From assembly GCA_963791805.1 (NCBI GenBank), contig CAWBTU010000004.1:1054001-1118000 (forward strand): a DNA stretch of 64,000 nucleotides, written 5' to 3'. Of this stretch, positions 42,843 to 51,290 are shown piece by piece (position 1 is the stretch's first letter; the number at the start of each line of letters is the position of its first letter). The notes under the pieces are model-generated. The model made no database searches and was not told where the DNA came from. It saw only the letters and a program-made list of their open reading frames with translations. Source of the stretch: JACMJL01 sp963791805. GTDB taxonomy: Bacteria; Bacillota; Clostridia; Clostridiales; Clostridiaceae. The translations under genes and the position numbers were made by a program.

Positions 42843-42925
42843 AAAAGCACCTCCCTGAAATACCCTTTTTAGCGTAACTAATTTGTTTTTATGTGTCTTT
42901 GATAGTTTGTATATAATTATAAAAA

Positions 42926-42956
42926 ATATACTTCCGCGCTTTGTATAGAAGTATAT
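42926..42956. repeat. Inverted repeat in the divergent promoter region
   Basis: ATATACTTC (42926-42934) and GAAGTATAT (42948-42956) are perfect 9-bp arms 13 bp apart. On the minus strand the second arm is followed by TTTTTTATAA, giving it the look of an attenuator or terminator in the leader of the hypothetical gene. On the plus strand it sits just upstream of the GH65 promoter, so an operator is equally possible. Confidence 0.5.
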
Positions 42957-42970
42957 TACAACCCCATTTA

Positions 42971-42979
42971 TGCTATAAT
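42971..42979 (+). promoter_or_regulatory. Extended -10 promoter for the GH65 gene
   Basis: TGCTATAAT is a perfect extended -10 element 57 bp before the GH65 ATG. The -35 position (GTATAT) is poor and overlaps the right arm of the inverted repeat, as expected for a regulated promoter. Confidence 0.55.
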
Positions 42980-43035
42980 TAAGAATAAAAACCATTATCT
43001 TTTAATAAAATTTCGACTATAAAGGAGTAATGATT

Positions 43036-45339
43036 ATGAATCGATATTTAGTTCTTGATGAGTGGAGTATTATAGAAGATGGCTTTGACCCAAGCAATAA
43101 TTGCATTTCTGAAAGCATATTTAGTTTAGGAAATGGATATATGGGTCAAAGGGCTAATTTTGAAGAATATTATAGTGGCGATTCTTTGCAAGGTAACTAT
43201 ATGGCAGGAATATATTATCCAGATAAAACTAGAGTAGGTTGGTGGAAAAATGGTTATCCAGAGTACTTTGCCAAGGTATTAAACTCAATAAATTGGATAG
43301 GAATTGATATCTCAATTGATGGAGAAATCCTAGATCTAGCAATATGTAAAGTAACTAATTTCAAAAGAATATTACATATGAAGGAAGGTTACTTAGAAAG
43401 AAACTTCGAAGCTACTCTACCTTCTAATAAAAAAATAAAAGTATGCACAAAGCGTTTTCTAAGCTTAGTTACATCTGAACTTGGAGCTATAAGCTACTCC
43501 ATAACTCCTTTAAATTTCAGTGGTGAACTTCAGTTTACCACCTATTTAGATGGAGATGTTAAAAATCAAGATTCAAATTATGATGAAAAATTTTGGGTAG
43601 AAGTTTCTAAAATAAACAAAAAAGGTAGGTCTTCACTTACTGTTAAAACTAAAAAGTTGAATTTTCAAGTTTGTGCCTCAATGAGTCATGAAATATTTCA
43701 AAAGGGTGAACAGTTTCAATATACTTCTGAAACTATTTATAAGGAAAAATTTGTTGGCGAAAAAATAAAAATAAAAGCTCCTATGGGAATTGAGACTTTA
43801 GTAAATAAGTATGTATCAATAGTATCAACTAGAAACTTAGAAAAGGATATTCTCACTGAAACTAGTGTTAGAATATTAGAACAATCTGAAATAGAGGGTT
43901 TCAATACTCTTTTATTAAAGCACACTGAAGCCTGGAATGAAAAATGGAAAGAAAGCGATATTGTTATAAAAGGTGATTTAGCGGCACAACAAGCAATAAG
44001 ATTTAATATATTTCAACTTAATCAAACTTATACAGGTGAAGATCCTAGCTTAAATATTGGGCCAAAAGGCTTTACTGGAGAAAAATATGGTGGAAGTACC
44101 TATTGGGATACAGAAGCCTATTGTCTACCTTTCTATCTTTCTACAGCAGATGAAAAAATAGCTAAAAATCTTTTAATGTACAGATATAATCAACTTGAAA
44201 AAGCAAAAGAAAATGCTAGAAACCTAGGTTACAAAAAGGGTGCTCTCTATCCTATGGTTACAATGAATGGAGAAGAGTGTCACAATGAATGGGAAATAAC
44301 TTTTGAAGAAATACATAGAAATGGTGCTATTGCATATGCTATATATGATTATGTAAATTATACAGGTGATATGTCATATTTATCTGAATTTGGTTTAGAA
44401 GTACTAGTAGAAATCTCAAGATTTTGGGAGGAACGAATAAGCTTTTCAAACGAAAAAGGTAAATATGTTATGTTAGGAGTTACAGGGCCCAATGAATATG
44501 AGAACAATGTTAATAACAATTGGTATACAAACAGAATAGCCTGTTGGACTCTTGAATATACATTAGAGGTTATAGGATATCTTAAGACTAATAACTCTGA
44601 AAATCTAGAACGGCTAATAGCAGAATTGTCTTTAAAAGAAGAAGAACTTAAAAAGTGGAAGGAAATCATTGATAATATGTATTATGGAGTTGATGAAGCA
44701 CTTGGAATCTTTCTTCAGCAAGAGGGCTACCTTGATAAAGAACAAATACTAGTTGAAGAACTTGACCCATCCTTTCTTCCTCTAAATCAAAAGTGGTCTT
44801 GGGATAGAATTTTACGTTCTTGCTTTATTAAACAGGCAGATGTTTTGCAAGGTTTATATTTCCTAGAAAAGAATTATAGTATTGAAACTATAAAAAGAAA
44901 CTTTGACTTTTACGAACCCAGGACAGTTCATGAATCCTCACTTTCTCCCTGTGTTCACTCCATTCTTGCAGCAAAAATTGGCTATAAAGAAAAGGCTTAT
45001 GAATTCTATCTACGTACTGCAAGACTTGATTTAGACAACTATAATAATGATACTAGTGATGGTTGTCATATTACAAGTATGGCAGGAACTTGGTTGTCTG
45101 TTGTCCAAGGCTTTGGCGGAATGAGAGTAATTGATGGCAAGTTAAGTTTTAATCCCTTTATTCCTGAGCACTGGGAAAGCTATTCCTTTAAAATATTATT
45201 TAGAGGTAGATTATTGACGATTAATATAGCAAAAGAGGAAATTATAATCATAAAAGAATATGGCGATTCCCTTGATATTGTTGTCAATAGTGAGCAGTTA
45301 ACAATTGTAGATAAACTAGTAATTAAAGCCCATAAATAA
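43036..45339 (+). CDS. Glycoside hydrolase family 65 disaccharide phosphorylase
   Basis: A 767-residue GH65 enzyme (maltose, trehalose or kojibiose phosphorylase type) that cleaves an alpha-glucosyl disaccharide with inorganic phosphate to beta-glucose 1-phosphate and glucose. Motifs: an N-terminal beta-sandwich (SIFSLGNGYMGQRANFEE), the (alpha/alpha)6 barrel with GGSTYWDTEAYCLPFYL, the general-acid Glu in NGEECHNEWEITFEEIHRNGAIAYAI, VTGPNEYENNVNNNWYTNRIA and HESSLSPCVHSILAAKIGY for phosphate binding (all cited in part). AAAGGAG is 8 bp before the ATG at 43036; an ATG at 43030 is too close. No cognate transporter or phosphoglucomutase is adjacent, so the substrate may be an internal storage sugar. 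Specificity is not deducible. Confidence 0.9.
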   Translation: MNRYLVLDEWSIIEDGFDPSNNCISESIFSLGNGYMGQRANFEEYYSGDSLQGNYMAGIYYPDKTRVGWWKNGYPEYFAKVLNSINWIGIDISIDGEILDLAICKVTNFKRILHMKEGYLERNFEATLPSNKKIKVCTKRFLSLVTSELGAISYSITPLNFSGELQFTTYLDGDVKNQDSNYDEKFWVEVSKINKKGRSSLTVKTKKLNFQVCASMSHEIFQKGEQFQYTSETIYKEKFVGEKIKIKAPMGIETLVNKYVSIVSTRNLEKDILTETSVRILEQSEIEGFNTLLLKHTEAWNEKWKESDIVIKGDLAAQQAIRFNIFQLNQTYTGEDPSLNIGPKGFTGEKYGGSTYWDTEAYCLPFYLSTADEKIAKNLLMYRYNQLEKAKENARNLGYKKGALYPMVTMNGEECHNEWEITFEEIHRNGAIAYAIYDYVNYTGDMSYLSEFGLEVLVEISRFWEERISFSNEKGKYVMLGVTGPNEYENNVNNNWYTNRIACWTLEYTLEVIGYLKTNNSENLERLIAELSLKEEELKKWKEIIDNMYYGVDEALGIFLQQEGYLDKEQILVEELDPSFLPLNQKWSWDRILRSCFIKQADVLQGLYFLEKNYSIETIKRNFDFYEPRTVHESSLSPCVHSILAAKIGYKEKAYEFYLRTARLDLDNYNNDTSDGCHITSMAGTWLSVVQGFGGMRVIDGKLSFNPFIPEHWESYSFKILFRGRLLTINIAKEEIIIIKEYGDSLDIVVNSEQLTIVDKLVIKAHK

Positions 45340-45368
45340 TTTAAAATTTCATTGCAAAATCCCCATTA

Positions 45369-45397
45369 TTGCATTAGAAATTGATGTATAATATAAT
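45369..45397 (+). promoter_or_regulatory. Sigma-A promoter for the flavodiiron gene
   Basis: TTGCAT (45369-45374) and TATAAT (45392-45397) with a 17-bp spacer, about 60 bp before the ATG at 45458. No terminator is visible between GH65 and this promoter. Confidence 0.7.
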
Positions 45398-45457
45398 AAA
45401 AGATATAATAACTAATATTTATTATCTATTAATAATTTATAATTATGAGGTGGTTTA

Positions 45458-48034
45458 ATGAAAGCTGTAGAAATCAAAAAAGATATTTATTGGGTAGGTG
45501 CATTAGATCCAGATTTAAGGATATTTGATATTATTATGTACACTCCTTATGGTACTACTTATAATTCATATGTGGTTAAAGGGAACGAAAAAACTGTAGT
45601 TTTTGAAACAGTTAAAGAGAAATTTTTTGATCAGTACATAGAAAGATTGGAATCCTTAAATATTGAAGTAGAAAAAATCGATTATATTGTTGTCAACCAT
45701 ACAGAACCAGATCATGCTGGCTCAGTTGCAAAACTTCTAAATATTGCCAAAGGAGCAAAAGTTGTTGGTTCCCCAGCTGCAATAAAATTTTTAAAGGCTA
45801 TTGCAAACAGAGAATTTGAGTTTATAACAGTTGGAGATGGAGATAGCCTTGATTTAGGTAATAAAACCTTGAAGTTTATTTCAGCACCTTTTCTACATTG
45901 GCCAGATTCAATTTATACATATATAGAAGAAGATGAAGTTTTATTAACTTGCGATTCTTTTGGAAGTCATTATTCTAACGAAAATATATTTAATGATGAA
46001 ATACAAAACAAAGCTGAGTATATGGATGCACTTAGATACTATTATGACTGCATTATGAGTCCATTCAAATCATATGTGCTAGAAGCTATAGAAAAAATTA
46101 AAGACTTAAAAATACAATACATATGTCCAGGACATGGACCAATTCTTAGGGATAACCCTCGACAAATAGTTGATTTGTATAAGGAATGGAGTACCCCTAC
46201 AAAAGTTAATACTGAAGTTAAAAAAATCTCCATAGCTTATGTTTCAGCTTACGGTTATACAAAACAGATATCTGAAAAAATCTCAGAAGGAATTAAAGCA
46301 AAAGGAAACTTTGAAATAGAAGCTTTTGATGTGACTTACAGTAAAATTGAAGATGTTATGAAAAGTATTAATAATTCAGATGCTATGCTTTTTGGTTCTC
46401 CAACAATCAATGGTGACGCCTTAGAGCCCATATGGAACATAGTTACAAATCTAAACCCAATAGTTCACGGGAAAAGACCAGTTGCAGCTTTTGGTTCCTA
46501 TGGCTGGAGTGGAGAGGCAGTGCGTTTTTTAGAAGAACGTTTTAAACAACTTCGATTAAAGACAATGCCTGGTTTAAGAATTAATTTTAAACCTTCAAAC
46601 CTAGAATTATCAGAAGCATACAAATTCGGAGAAAGATTTGCAGCCTTAGTGCTTGGAGAAGAAATATTGGAAGTTAAGCCAGTTGAAAAATCTGCTGATT
46701 CAAAAGCTATAAATAGAAAAAACAAGAAATGGAAATGTGTAATATGTGGTCTAATAGTAGAAGGACCTGAGCCACCAGAAATTTGTTCAGCCTGTGGAGC
46801 TTCAAGTGATCAATTTATTGAAGTGGTTGAGGAAGAAATATTATTTAAATCAGAAAAGAAAGAGAACTTTGTAATACTAGGAAATGGAATTGCAGGCTTT
46901 AAAGCTGCAGAAGCTATTAGAAAAAGAAATGCAGTATGTTCTATAGAAATAATATCTTCTGAAAAATATCTTACCTACTACAGACCTCAGCTTTCTGATA
47001 AAATTTCTTCAGAAATCCCTGATGAGGAATTTTATTTAGAGAAAGAAGAATATTATAAGAAAAATAATATTCAATTAACCTTAGATACCATGGTGCTTGA
47101 TATCAAGCCTGATAACAAAACCCTACACTTAATTGATGGAACAACTAGAAGCTATGATAAGCTAATTCTAGCAAATGGTGGGGTAGCCTTCTTACCATCT
47201 TTACCTGGCATAAATAAAAAGGGTATTCACGTGCTCAGAAGTTTGAACGATGCCCTTGAGATTAAATGTAGCCTAGAAATAATTAAAAAAGTTATTGTTG
47301 TGGGTGGTGGACTTCTAGGGCTTGAAGCAGCTTGGGAAATGAGAAAAAAAGGTATTGAAGTTACTGTTGTTGAGTTTTCCTCAAGACTACTTCCAAATCA
47401 ACTTGATGAAACTGGAGCTGAGCTATTTCAAAAATTAATAGCTACTACAGGGGTTGAAATTATTCTTGGAGACTCTGCAAAAGAAATTCTTGGAGCTGAA
47501 AATGTAAGTGGTTTACGGCTTCAAAGTGGAAAAGAAATTGATGCAGATTTGATACTCTTCTCTGTAGGAATAAGACCCAATAAAGCAGTTGTAGAAAAAG
47601 CTGGTGTTAAAGTTAATAAAGGCGTAATGGTCAATGAGAAAATGGAGACCAGTATAAAGGATGTATTTGCTTGTGGCGATGTAGCAGAACTAGATAACCG
47701 TGTATATGGTAACTGGCCAGCTGCACAAGAAATGGGTACTATTGCAGGAGCAAACGCAGTTGGTGATACCGCAGCCTTTAAGAACTTTGTTAATTCAGTT
47801 GTATTTAATGCCCTCAATGTTGAATTATTCACTGCTGGAATTGTTAATGACACTAATACTATTCACTTTGAAGTGATGGACCCAGAGAATAATACTTATA
47901 AAAAGCTCTTCTTTAAAGCTGGAAAGCTAGTTGGTGGAATCCTATTAGGAGATACTTCTAAAGCAGTTCAAATAATCTCAGGTATGGAAAATCAACTTAG
48001 CTTATCAGAAATGATGAAACAAAATATTATATAA
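45458..48034 (+). CDS. Class F flavodiiron protein (FDP-rubredoxin-NROR fusion)
   Basis: An 858-residue four-module redox enzyme. Residues 1-250 are a metallo-beta-lactamase-like diiron domain (NHTEPDHAGS; CDSFGSHYS; CPGHGPIL). Residues about 253-395 are flavodoxin-like (IAYVSAYGYTKQISEKI; FGSYGWSGEAV). Residues about 424-460 form a rubredoxin (WKCVICGLIVEG, EICSACGAS). Residues about 468-858 are an FAD/NAD(P)H oxidoreductase (VILGNGIAGFKAAEAI; VVGGGLLGLEAAWEM; FACGDVAELD). Such fusions in clostridia take electrons from NADH through the rubredoxin to reduce O2 to water, and sometimes NO, in one chain. Likely a cytoplasmic oxygen-protection enzyme. GAGGTGG precedes the ATG; intact and followed by a terminator. 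Confidence 0.95.
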   Translation: MKAVEIKKDIYWVGALDPDLRIFDIIMYTPYGTTYNSYVVKGNEKTVVFETVKEKFFDQYIERLESLNIEVEKIDYIVVNHTEPDHAGSVAKLLNIAKGAKVVGSPAAIKFLKAIANREFEFITVGDGDSLDLGNKTLKFISAPFLHWPDSIYTYIEEDEVLLTCDSFGSHYSNENIFNDEIQNKAEYMDALRYYYDCIMSPFKSYVLEAIEKIKDLKIQYICPGHGPILRDNPRQIVDLYKEWSTPTKVNTEVKKISIAYVSAYGYTKQISEKISEGIKAKGNFEIEAFDVTYSKIEDVMKSINNSDAMLFGSPTINGDALEPIWNIVTNLNPIVHGKRPVAAFGSYGWSGEAVRFLEERFKQLRLKTMPGLRINFKPSNLELSEAYKFGERFAALVLGEEILEVKPVEKSADSKAINRKNKKWKCVICGLIVEGPEPPEICSACGASSDQFIEVVEEEILFKSEKKENFVILGNGIAGFKAAEAIRKRNAVCSIEIISSEKYLTYYRPQLSDKISSEIPDEEFYLEKEEYYKKNNIQLTLDTMVLDIKPDNKTLHLIDGTTRSYDKLILANGGVAFLPSLPGINKKGIHVLRSLNDALEIKCSLEIIKKVIVVGGGLLGLEAAWEMRKKGIEVTVVEFSSRLLPNQLDETGAELFQKLIATTGVEIILGDSAKEILGAENVSGLRLQSGKEIDADLILFSVGIRPNKAVVEKAGVKVNKGVMVNEKMETSIKDVFACGDVAELDNRVYGNWPAAQEMGTIAGANAVGDTAAFKNFVNSVVFNALNVELFTAGIVNDTNTIHFEVMDPENNTYKKLFFKAGKLVGGILLGDTSKAVQIISGMENQLSLSEMMKQNII

Positions 48035-48045
48035 CTACAAATATG

Positions 48046-48075
48046 AATGATAGGTTAATTTTTTAGCCTATCATT
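48046..48075 (+). terminator. Terminator after the flavodiiron gene
   Basis: AATGATAGG and CCTATCATT pair over 9 bp with a 12-nt AT loop and are followed by TTTT, 11 bp past the stop. Confidence 0.85.
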
Positions 48076-48094
48076 TTTAATTAAATGCTTTTAC

Positions 48095-48123
48095 TTTCAA
48101 TTCTTTCAAAATAATAGTATAAT
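48095..48123 (+). promoter_or_regulatory. Probable promoter for the LCP gene
   Basis: TATAAT (48118-48123) with a weak TTTCAA (48095-48100) 17 bp upstream, about 40 bp before the TTG start. The preceding terminator makes a separate promoter necessary. Confidence 0.45.
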
Positions 48124-48163
48124 AATAAAGTCGATAAATATTATAAAAAGGAAGGTACAAATT

Positions 48164-49216
48164 TTGAGTATTAGAACAAATGATGTAATAACGAAAAATA
48201 CTAGAAAAAAACCTAATAAATCCATTAAACCTAAAAATAAAAACAAGAAAAAAATAGTGTTTCTTTCCATTGGTCTATTCATACTATTTGTAATTAGTTT
48301 AGGCTGTGGATATGTTTATTATGACTTGTCTAGAGTTAATACCATAAAAATATCACATAAAAAATCTGATTTAGGTATTAGTGATGATATTGCTAATAAA
48401 GTTTCAAAAATGGACAATGCACCGTTAAATATAGCCCTTTTCGGGGTTGATAGCAGAGATAAAAATGGATATGGTAACTCTGACACAATTATGATTGCTT
48501 CAGTAGACAAAGCTAATAAAAAAATTAAACTAATTTCCATAATGAGAGACTCAAGAGTTCCAATTGATGGACATGGTTTAGATAAGATAAATGCTGCTTA
48601 TTGTATAGGGGGTCCCCAGCTTGCAATAAAGACTATCAATAAAAATTTCGGTATGGATATTAAAGATTTTGTTACAGTTAATTTTTTCGATTTGGAGAAA
48701 ATAATTGATGATCTTGGTGGCGTTTCTATTAACGTTACAAAAGATGAAATTCCATATATAAATGCATCTGTGCAAGAAATTTCAAATATAGAAAAAAAGA
48801 AAATGATTACAGTTAAGAACCCTGGATTACAAAACCTTACTGGAAGCCAAGCAGTTGGCTATTCAAGAATACGATATATTGGTAACGATCAACAACGAAC
48901 TGAGAGACAACGAACTGTATTAACTGCTTTACTCAATAAGATTCAAGCTGGTGGAGTTTCAAGCTACCCATCAAATGTTTCAAAACTGCTACCTTATGTT
49001 GAGACAAGCTATTCTTCCTTTGATATATTAAAAATCGGAAAAGATGTTTTAACTTCAGGTACTAAAAATATAGTACAAACAAGAATTCCACTTGATTCTT
49101 ACCTTGAAACGCCAACTATAGGTGGTCAATCATTTGTAACTTATGATATAGGAATTGCAAAAGACCAAATTTATAAATTTGTTTATGATGATCTTATGCC
49201 TCAAGAAAAGAAATAA
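48164..49216 (+). CDS. LytR-CpsA-Psr (LCP) family ligase
   Basis: A 350-residue protein with a highly basic cytoplasmic N-terminus (many Lys before residue 27), one membrane span (about 28-50) and an extracellular LCP domain. LCP enzymes move polyprenyl-linked anionic polymers or capsule onto peptidoglycan MurNAc. Diagnostic sequences: NIALFGVDSRDKNGYGNSDTIMI, ISIMRDSRVPIDGHGLDKINAAY with the pyrophosphate-binding Arg and Asp, and NLTGSQAVGYSRIRYIGNDQQRTERQRTV (all cited in part). The start is a TTG with AAGGAAGG upstream. Its position next to the right polysaccharide locus suggests it anchors a polymer made there, though it is on the opposite strand with its own promoter. Confidence 0.93.
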   Translation: MSIRTNDVITKNTRKKPNKSIKPKNKNKKKIVFLSIGLFILFVISLGCGYVYYDLSRVNTIKISHKKSDLGISDDIANKVSKMDNAPLNIALFGVDSRDKNGYGNSDTIMIASVDKANKKIKLISIMRDSRVPIDGHGLDKINAAYCIGGPQLAIKTINKNFGMDIKDFVTVNFFDLEKIIDDLGGVSINVTKDEIPYINASVQEISNIEKKKMITVKNPGLQNLTGSQAVGYSRIRYIGNDQQRTERQRTVLTALLNKIQAGGVSSYPSNVSKLLPYVETSYSSFDILKIGKDVLTSGTKNIVQTRIPLDSYLETPTIGGQSFVTYDIGIAKDQIYKFVYDDLMPQEKK

Positions 49217-49270
49217 TTTACCTTGTATTTTAAGTCAACCCTGTATATAATTTTTATTTTTTTAAAATTC

Positions 49271-49318
49271 ATTCCTGAAGAACAATACTTTATTTAAGCA
49301 ATATTGTTCTTCAGGAAT
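49271..49318 (+). terminator. Strong terminator after the LCP gene
   Basis: Perfect 17-bp arms ATTCCTGAAGAACAATA and TATTGTTCTTCAGGAAT around a 14-nt loop, followed on the plus strand by TTTCAATTTTATT, 54 bp past the LCP stop. The symmetrical AT flanks may let it act in both directions. Confidence 0.85.
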
Positions 49319-49382
49319 TTTCAATTTTATTCAATGAACGACTTTTGGTAATCCAATTATATTACCTTTATTAAAATCTATT

Positions 49383-49411
49383 ATGAACTTTAGTTTCACC
49401 TAAAAATAAAA
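49383..49411. repeat. Direct repeat copy 1 (left of acyltransferase)
   Basis: ATGAACTTTAGTTTCACC followed by TAAAAATAAAA. It nearly matches 51223-51251 over 29 bp, in the same orientation; differences are confined to the six-base centre. The pair brackets the acyltransferase gene. Confidence 0.5.
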
Positions 49412-49732
49412 ACCTTTGTTGTCAATTTAAAAAATCGATTATTTTCAAACACTTCAACAGGTGCACAACCTATCGCAATTTTCTTTGCGCTGAAATCACC
49501 AGCTTTACAAGACCGAATGCGCTCATTCCATTGCACAATGTCATTATTATTATATTTAGATATAAATATAATACCTCCATCTCTCAAAAGTTAGTTATCC
49601 TTTTGAATTTACTGATAGAGGTAAATTATCATATATGTTATTTTTTTCATATGCGCCTATTGCTGAAGCGCTTACCATAAACATGTATTTTATTTAAATA
49701 TAATTATAAATTTATGTCACAATATATTTCTA

Positions 49733-50881
49733 TTATACAATCTTTTGAACATCAATATCTTTGTTATCTTTAACTTTTCTTACAGCATGAGTTCCAATTA
49801 TATATTTACTAAACGGAATATAATTAATTAACATAACAGATACATAGCTTAATGCACTTACCGCTATAAATAGTAACATATAAAAATACTTATTATATGT
49901 TTGTATGTTCATTTTTAATAACTGATTATGCACCTCAATTACATAAAATACGTGCACTAAGTATATTCCAAATGAATAAACTCCAAAATTATATATAATT
50001 GAAGATAGGATACTCCTATTACCACATAATGTTTTAGATATCTTATATAACAATATAAAAGTCAAACAAAATAGTATTGGTTCTAGTAAGATAAACGCTG
50101 AACTCATAAAACCATTTCCGTTATAGAAATATACCCTAATTAATATTAATACTATTGCTATTGTCAGAAAAATGCATAATACACTGATAAATTTAATCCG
50201 TATTTTTGATATTACCTCTTTAACAAAATTAATATTATCAGCTACATAAATACCAATCATGAAATAAAAAATATGGCTAAAAAATACAAAACGTATTTTT
50301 TTTATAAACAATATAATTATGTTAAACTGATTTACTTTGGGGAATATTAAATAAATAAACATATTCCAGGATACCTGAATTATAAGTGTTCCTAATATTA
50401 GATTATCTATTTTGTTTTTTTGCTTAAAATACTTATATACTTTCACTATTACAGGGTATAAAAAGTACAATTGTAGTAGTATTATAAAAAACCATAAATG
50501 ATACGCTGAATAAGCAAAAATCAGATTATTGATAAATATTTTCAAAGTAATGGAAGTTGTACCCTTTATTAAATTTGCTTTATCAAAATATGCCATATAC
50601 ATACAAGAAAAAAATATATATTGTGGTATAACTGATAATAATCTTTTTTTATAATATATAACTGTATTAAATTTAGATGAATAGTTATAATATAGTACGA
50701 ACCCTGAAATAGATATAAATAATGGAACTGCATAATGTGCAAATTCATCAATAAAAAGCATAACTCCAGTTACTTTTGTTAATGAACCTACAGTTGTAAA
50801 ATATGCAGAAGTATGTATCATTATTACTGCTAAAATTGCAAAACCTCTTAAGTAATCGAGTTCCTTTATTCTATTTTTCAT
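49733..50881 (-). CDS. Membrane acyltransferase (acyltransferase 3 family)
   Basis: A 382-residue polytopic protein with about ten membrane spans, of the OafA/WecH acyltransferase-3 type, which acetylates (or otherwise acylates) sugars of surface polymers from the cytoplasmic side. The start region ELDYLRGFAILAVIMIHTSAYF contains the conserved Arg and the catalytic His of the R-G-x-A-I-x-x-V-x-x-H motif. The frame opens with TTG at 50899 but AAAGGGG six bases before the ATG at 50881 (MKNRIKELDYL) fixes the start. It is flanked by near-identical 29-bp repeats and separated from the rml genes by a terminator, so it may be an independent unit. Confidence 0.88.
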   Translation of the reverse strand: MKNRIKELDYLRGFAILAVIMIHTSAYFTTVGSLTKVTGVMLFIDEFAHYAVPLFISISGFVLYYNYSSKFNTVIYYKKRLLSVIPQYIFFSCMYMAYFDKANLIKGTTSITLKIFINNLIFAYSAYHLWFFIILLQLYFLYPVIVKVYKYFKQKNKIDNLILGTLIIQVSWNMFIYLIFPKVNQFNIIILFIKKIRFVFFSHIFYFMIGIYVADNINFVKEVISKIRIKFISVLCIFLTIAIVLILIRVYFYNGNGFMSSAFILLEPILFCLTFILLYKISKTLCGNRSILSSIIYNFGVYSFGIYLVHVFYVIEVHNQLLKMNIQTYNKYFYMLLFIAVSALSYVSVMLINYIPFSKYIIGTHAVRKVKDNKDIDVQKIV

Positions 50882-51222
50882 ATATATCCCCTTTGTCAAC
50901 TACATAATTTTTCAATCTTAAGTGATAATTATACATTATTCTAAAGTTAGTTACTATTATTTCACACTCTAATAGACTTTCACGTAGTTACTATTACTTT
51001 GGTATGAATATAATAATAGACTGCTAATTCTCCATATAAGTAATTTGTTTTTGCTTTATCCGCGATATAATTGCAGTAATAATGGATTGCTTACAATTGA
51101 TGCCACTCCTATAATACTTTATAAGAAAATCATAGATAAAATATAACTACAAGCATAAAAGAAATTAATTGGTTAGTTAGTAAATTTAGTTATGTGAGAT
51201 ATGAGTTAATCGCTTTTGTTAC

Positions 51223-51251
51223 ATGAACTTTAGTTTTAATTAAAAATAAAA
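51223..51251. repeat. Direct repeat copy 2 (right of acyltransferase)
   Basis: ATGAACTTTAGTTTTAAT followed by TAAAAATAAAA, matching 49383-49411 except at about five central bases. It overlaps the T tract of the rml terminator. Confidence 0.5.
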
Positions 51252-51278
51252 CTCCCAGAGTCCAAGTCCTAAGAGTTT
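51249..51278 (-). terminator. Terminator of the right polysaccharide operon
   Basis: AAACTCTTAG pairs with CTGGGAGTTT over 10 bp (two G-U pairs) around a 10-nt loop, followed on the minus strand by TTATTTTTA, 13 bp past the rmlB stop. Confidence 0.8.
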
Positions 51279-51290
51279 CTTTAAATATAA

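Larger units (their letters stand above)
49217..49732. other. Intergenic region between LCP and acyltransferase genes
   Basis: This 516-bp gap between convergent genes holds a strong 17-bp hairpin (49271-49318), one copy of a 29-bp direct repeat (49383-49411) and a slightly GC-richer stretch (about 49400-49587). That stretch encodes a 63-codon minus-strand frame with a poorly placed TTG start. The frame's middle (WNERIRSCKAG) faintly recalls the N-terminus of IS66 accessory proteins, which could make it a decayed remnant, but the match is too short to call. No other gene is seen. Confidence 0.45.
50882..51290. other. Intergenic region upstream of the acyltransferase
   Basis: About 410 bp, AT-rich, without a supported gene. 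It contains a possible promoter for the acyltransferase (TATAAT at 50933-50928 on the minus strand, poor -35), a duplicated AGTTACTATTA motif (about 50947 and 50985), the second 29-bp direct repeat (51223-51251) and the rml operon terminator (51249-51278). Confidence 0.5.

Noticed and set aside
42843..42995. 51-residue N-terminal extension of the hypothetical gene at 42243-42842
   Set aside because: It would run through the divergent promoter and an inverted repeat, while a strong Shine-Dalgarno precedes the internal TTG.
49396..49587. Minus-strand 63-codon frame, possible IS66 accessory protein remnant
   Set aside because: The similarity is limited to a WNERIRSCKAG stretch, the start codon has no properly spaced ribosome binding site, and no inverted repeats or other transposase fragments were seen.
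50940..51000. Repeated AGTTACTATTA motif suggesting a CRISPR-like or iteron array
   Set aside because: Only two imperfect copies with no regular spacing or spacers; ordinary AT-rich repetition.
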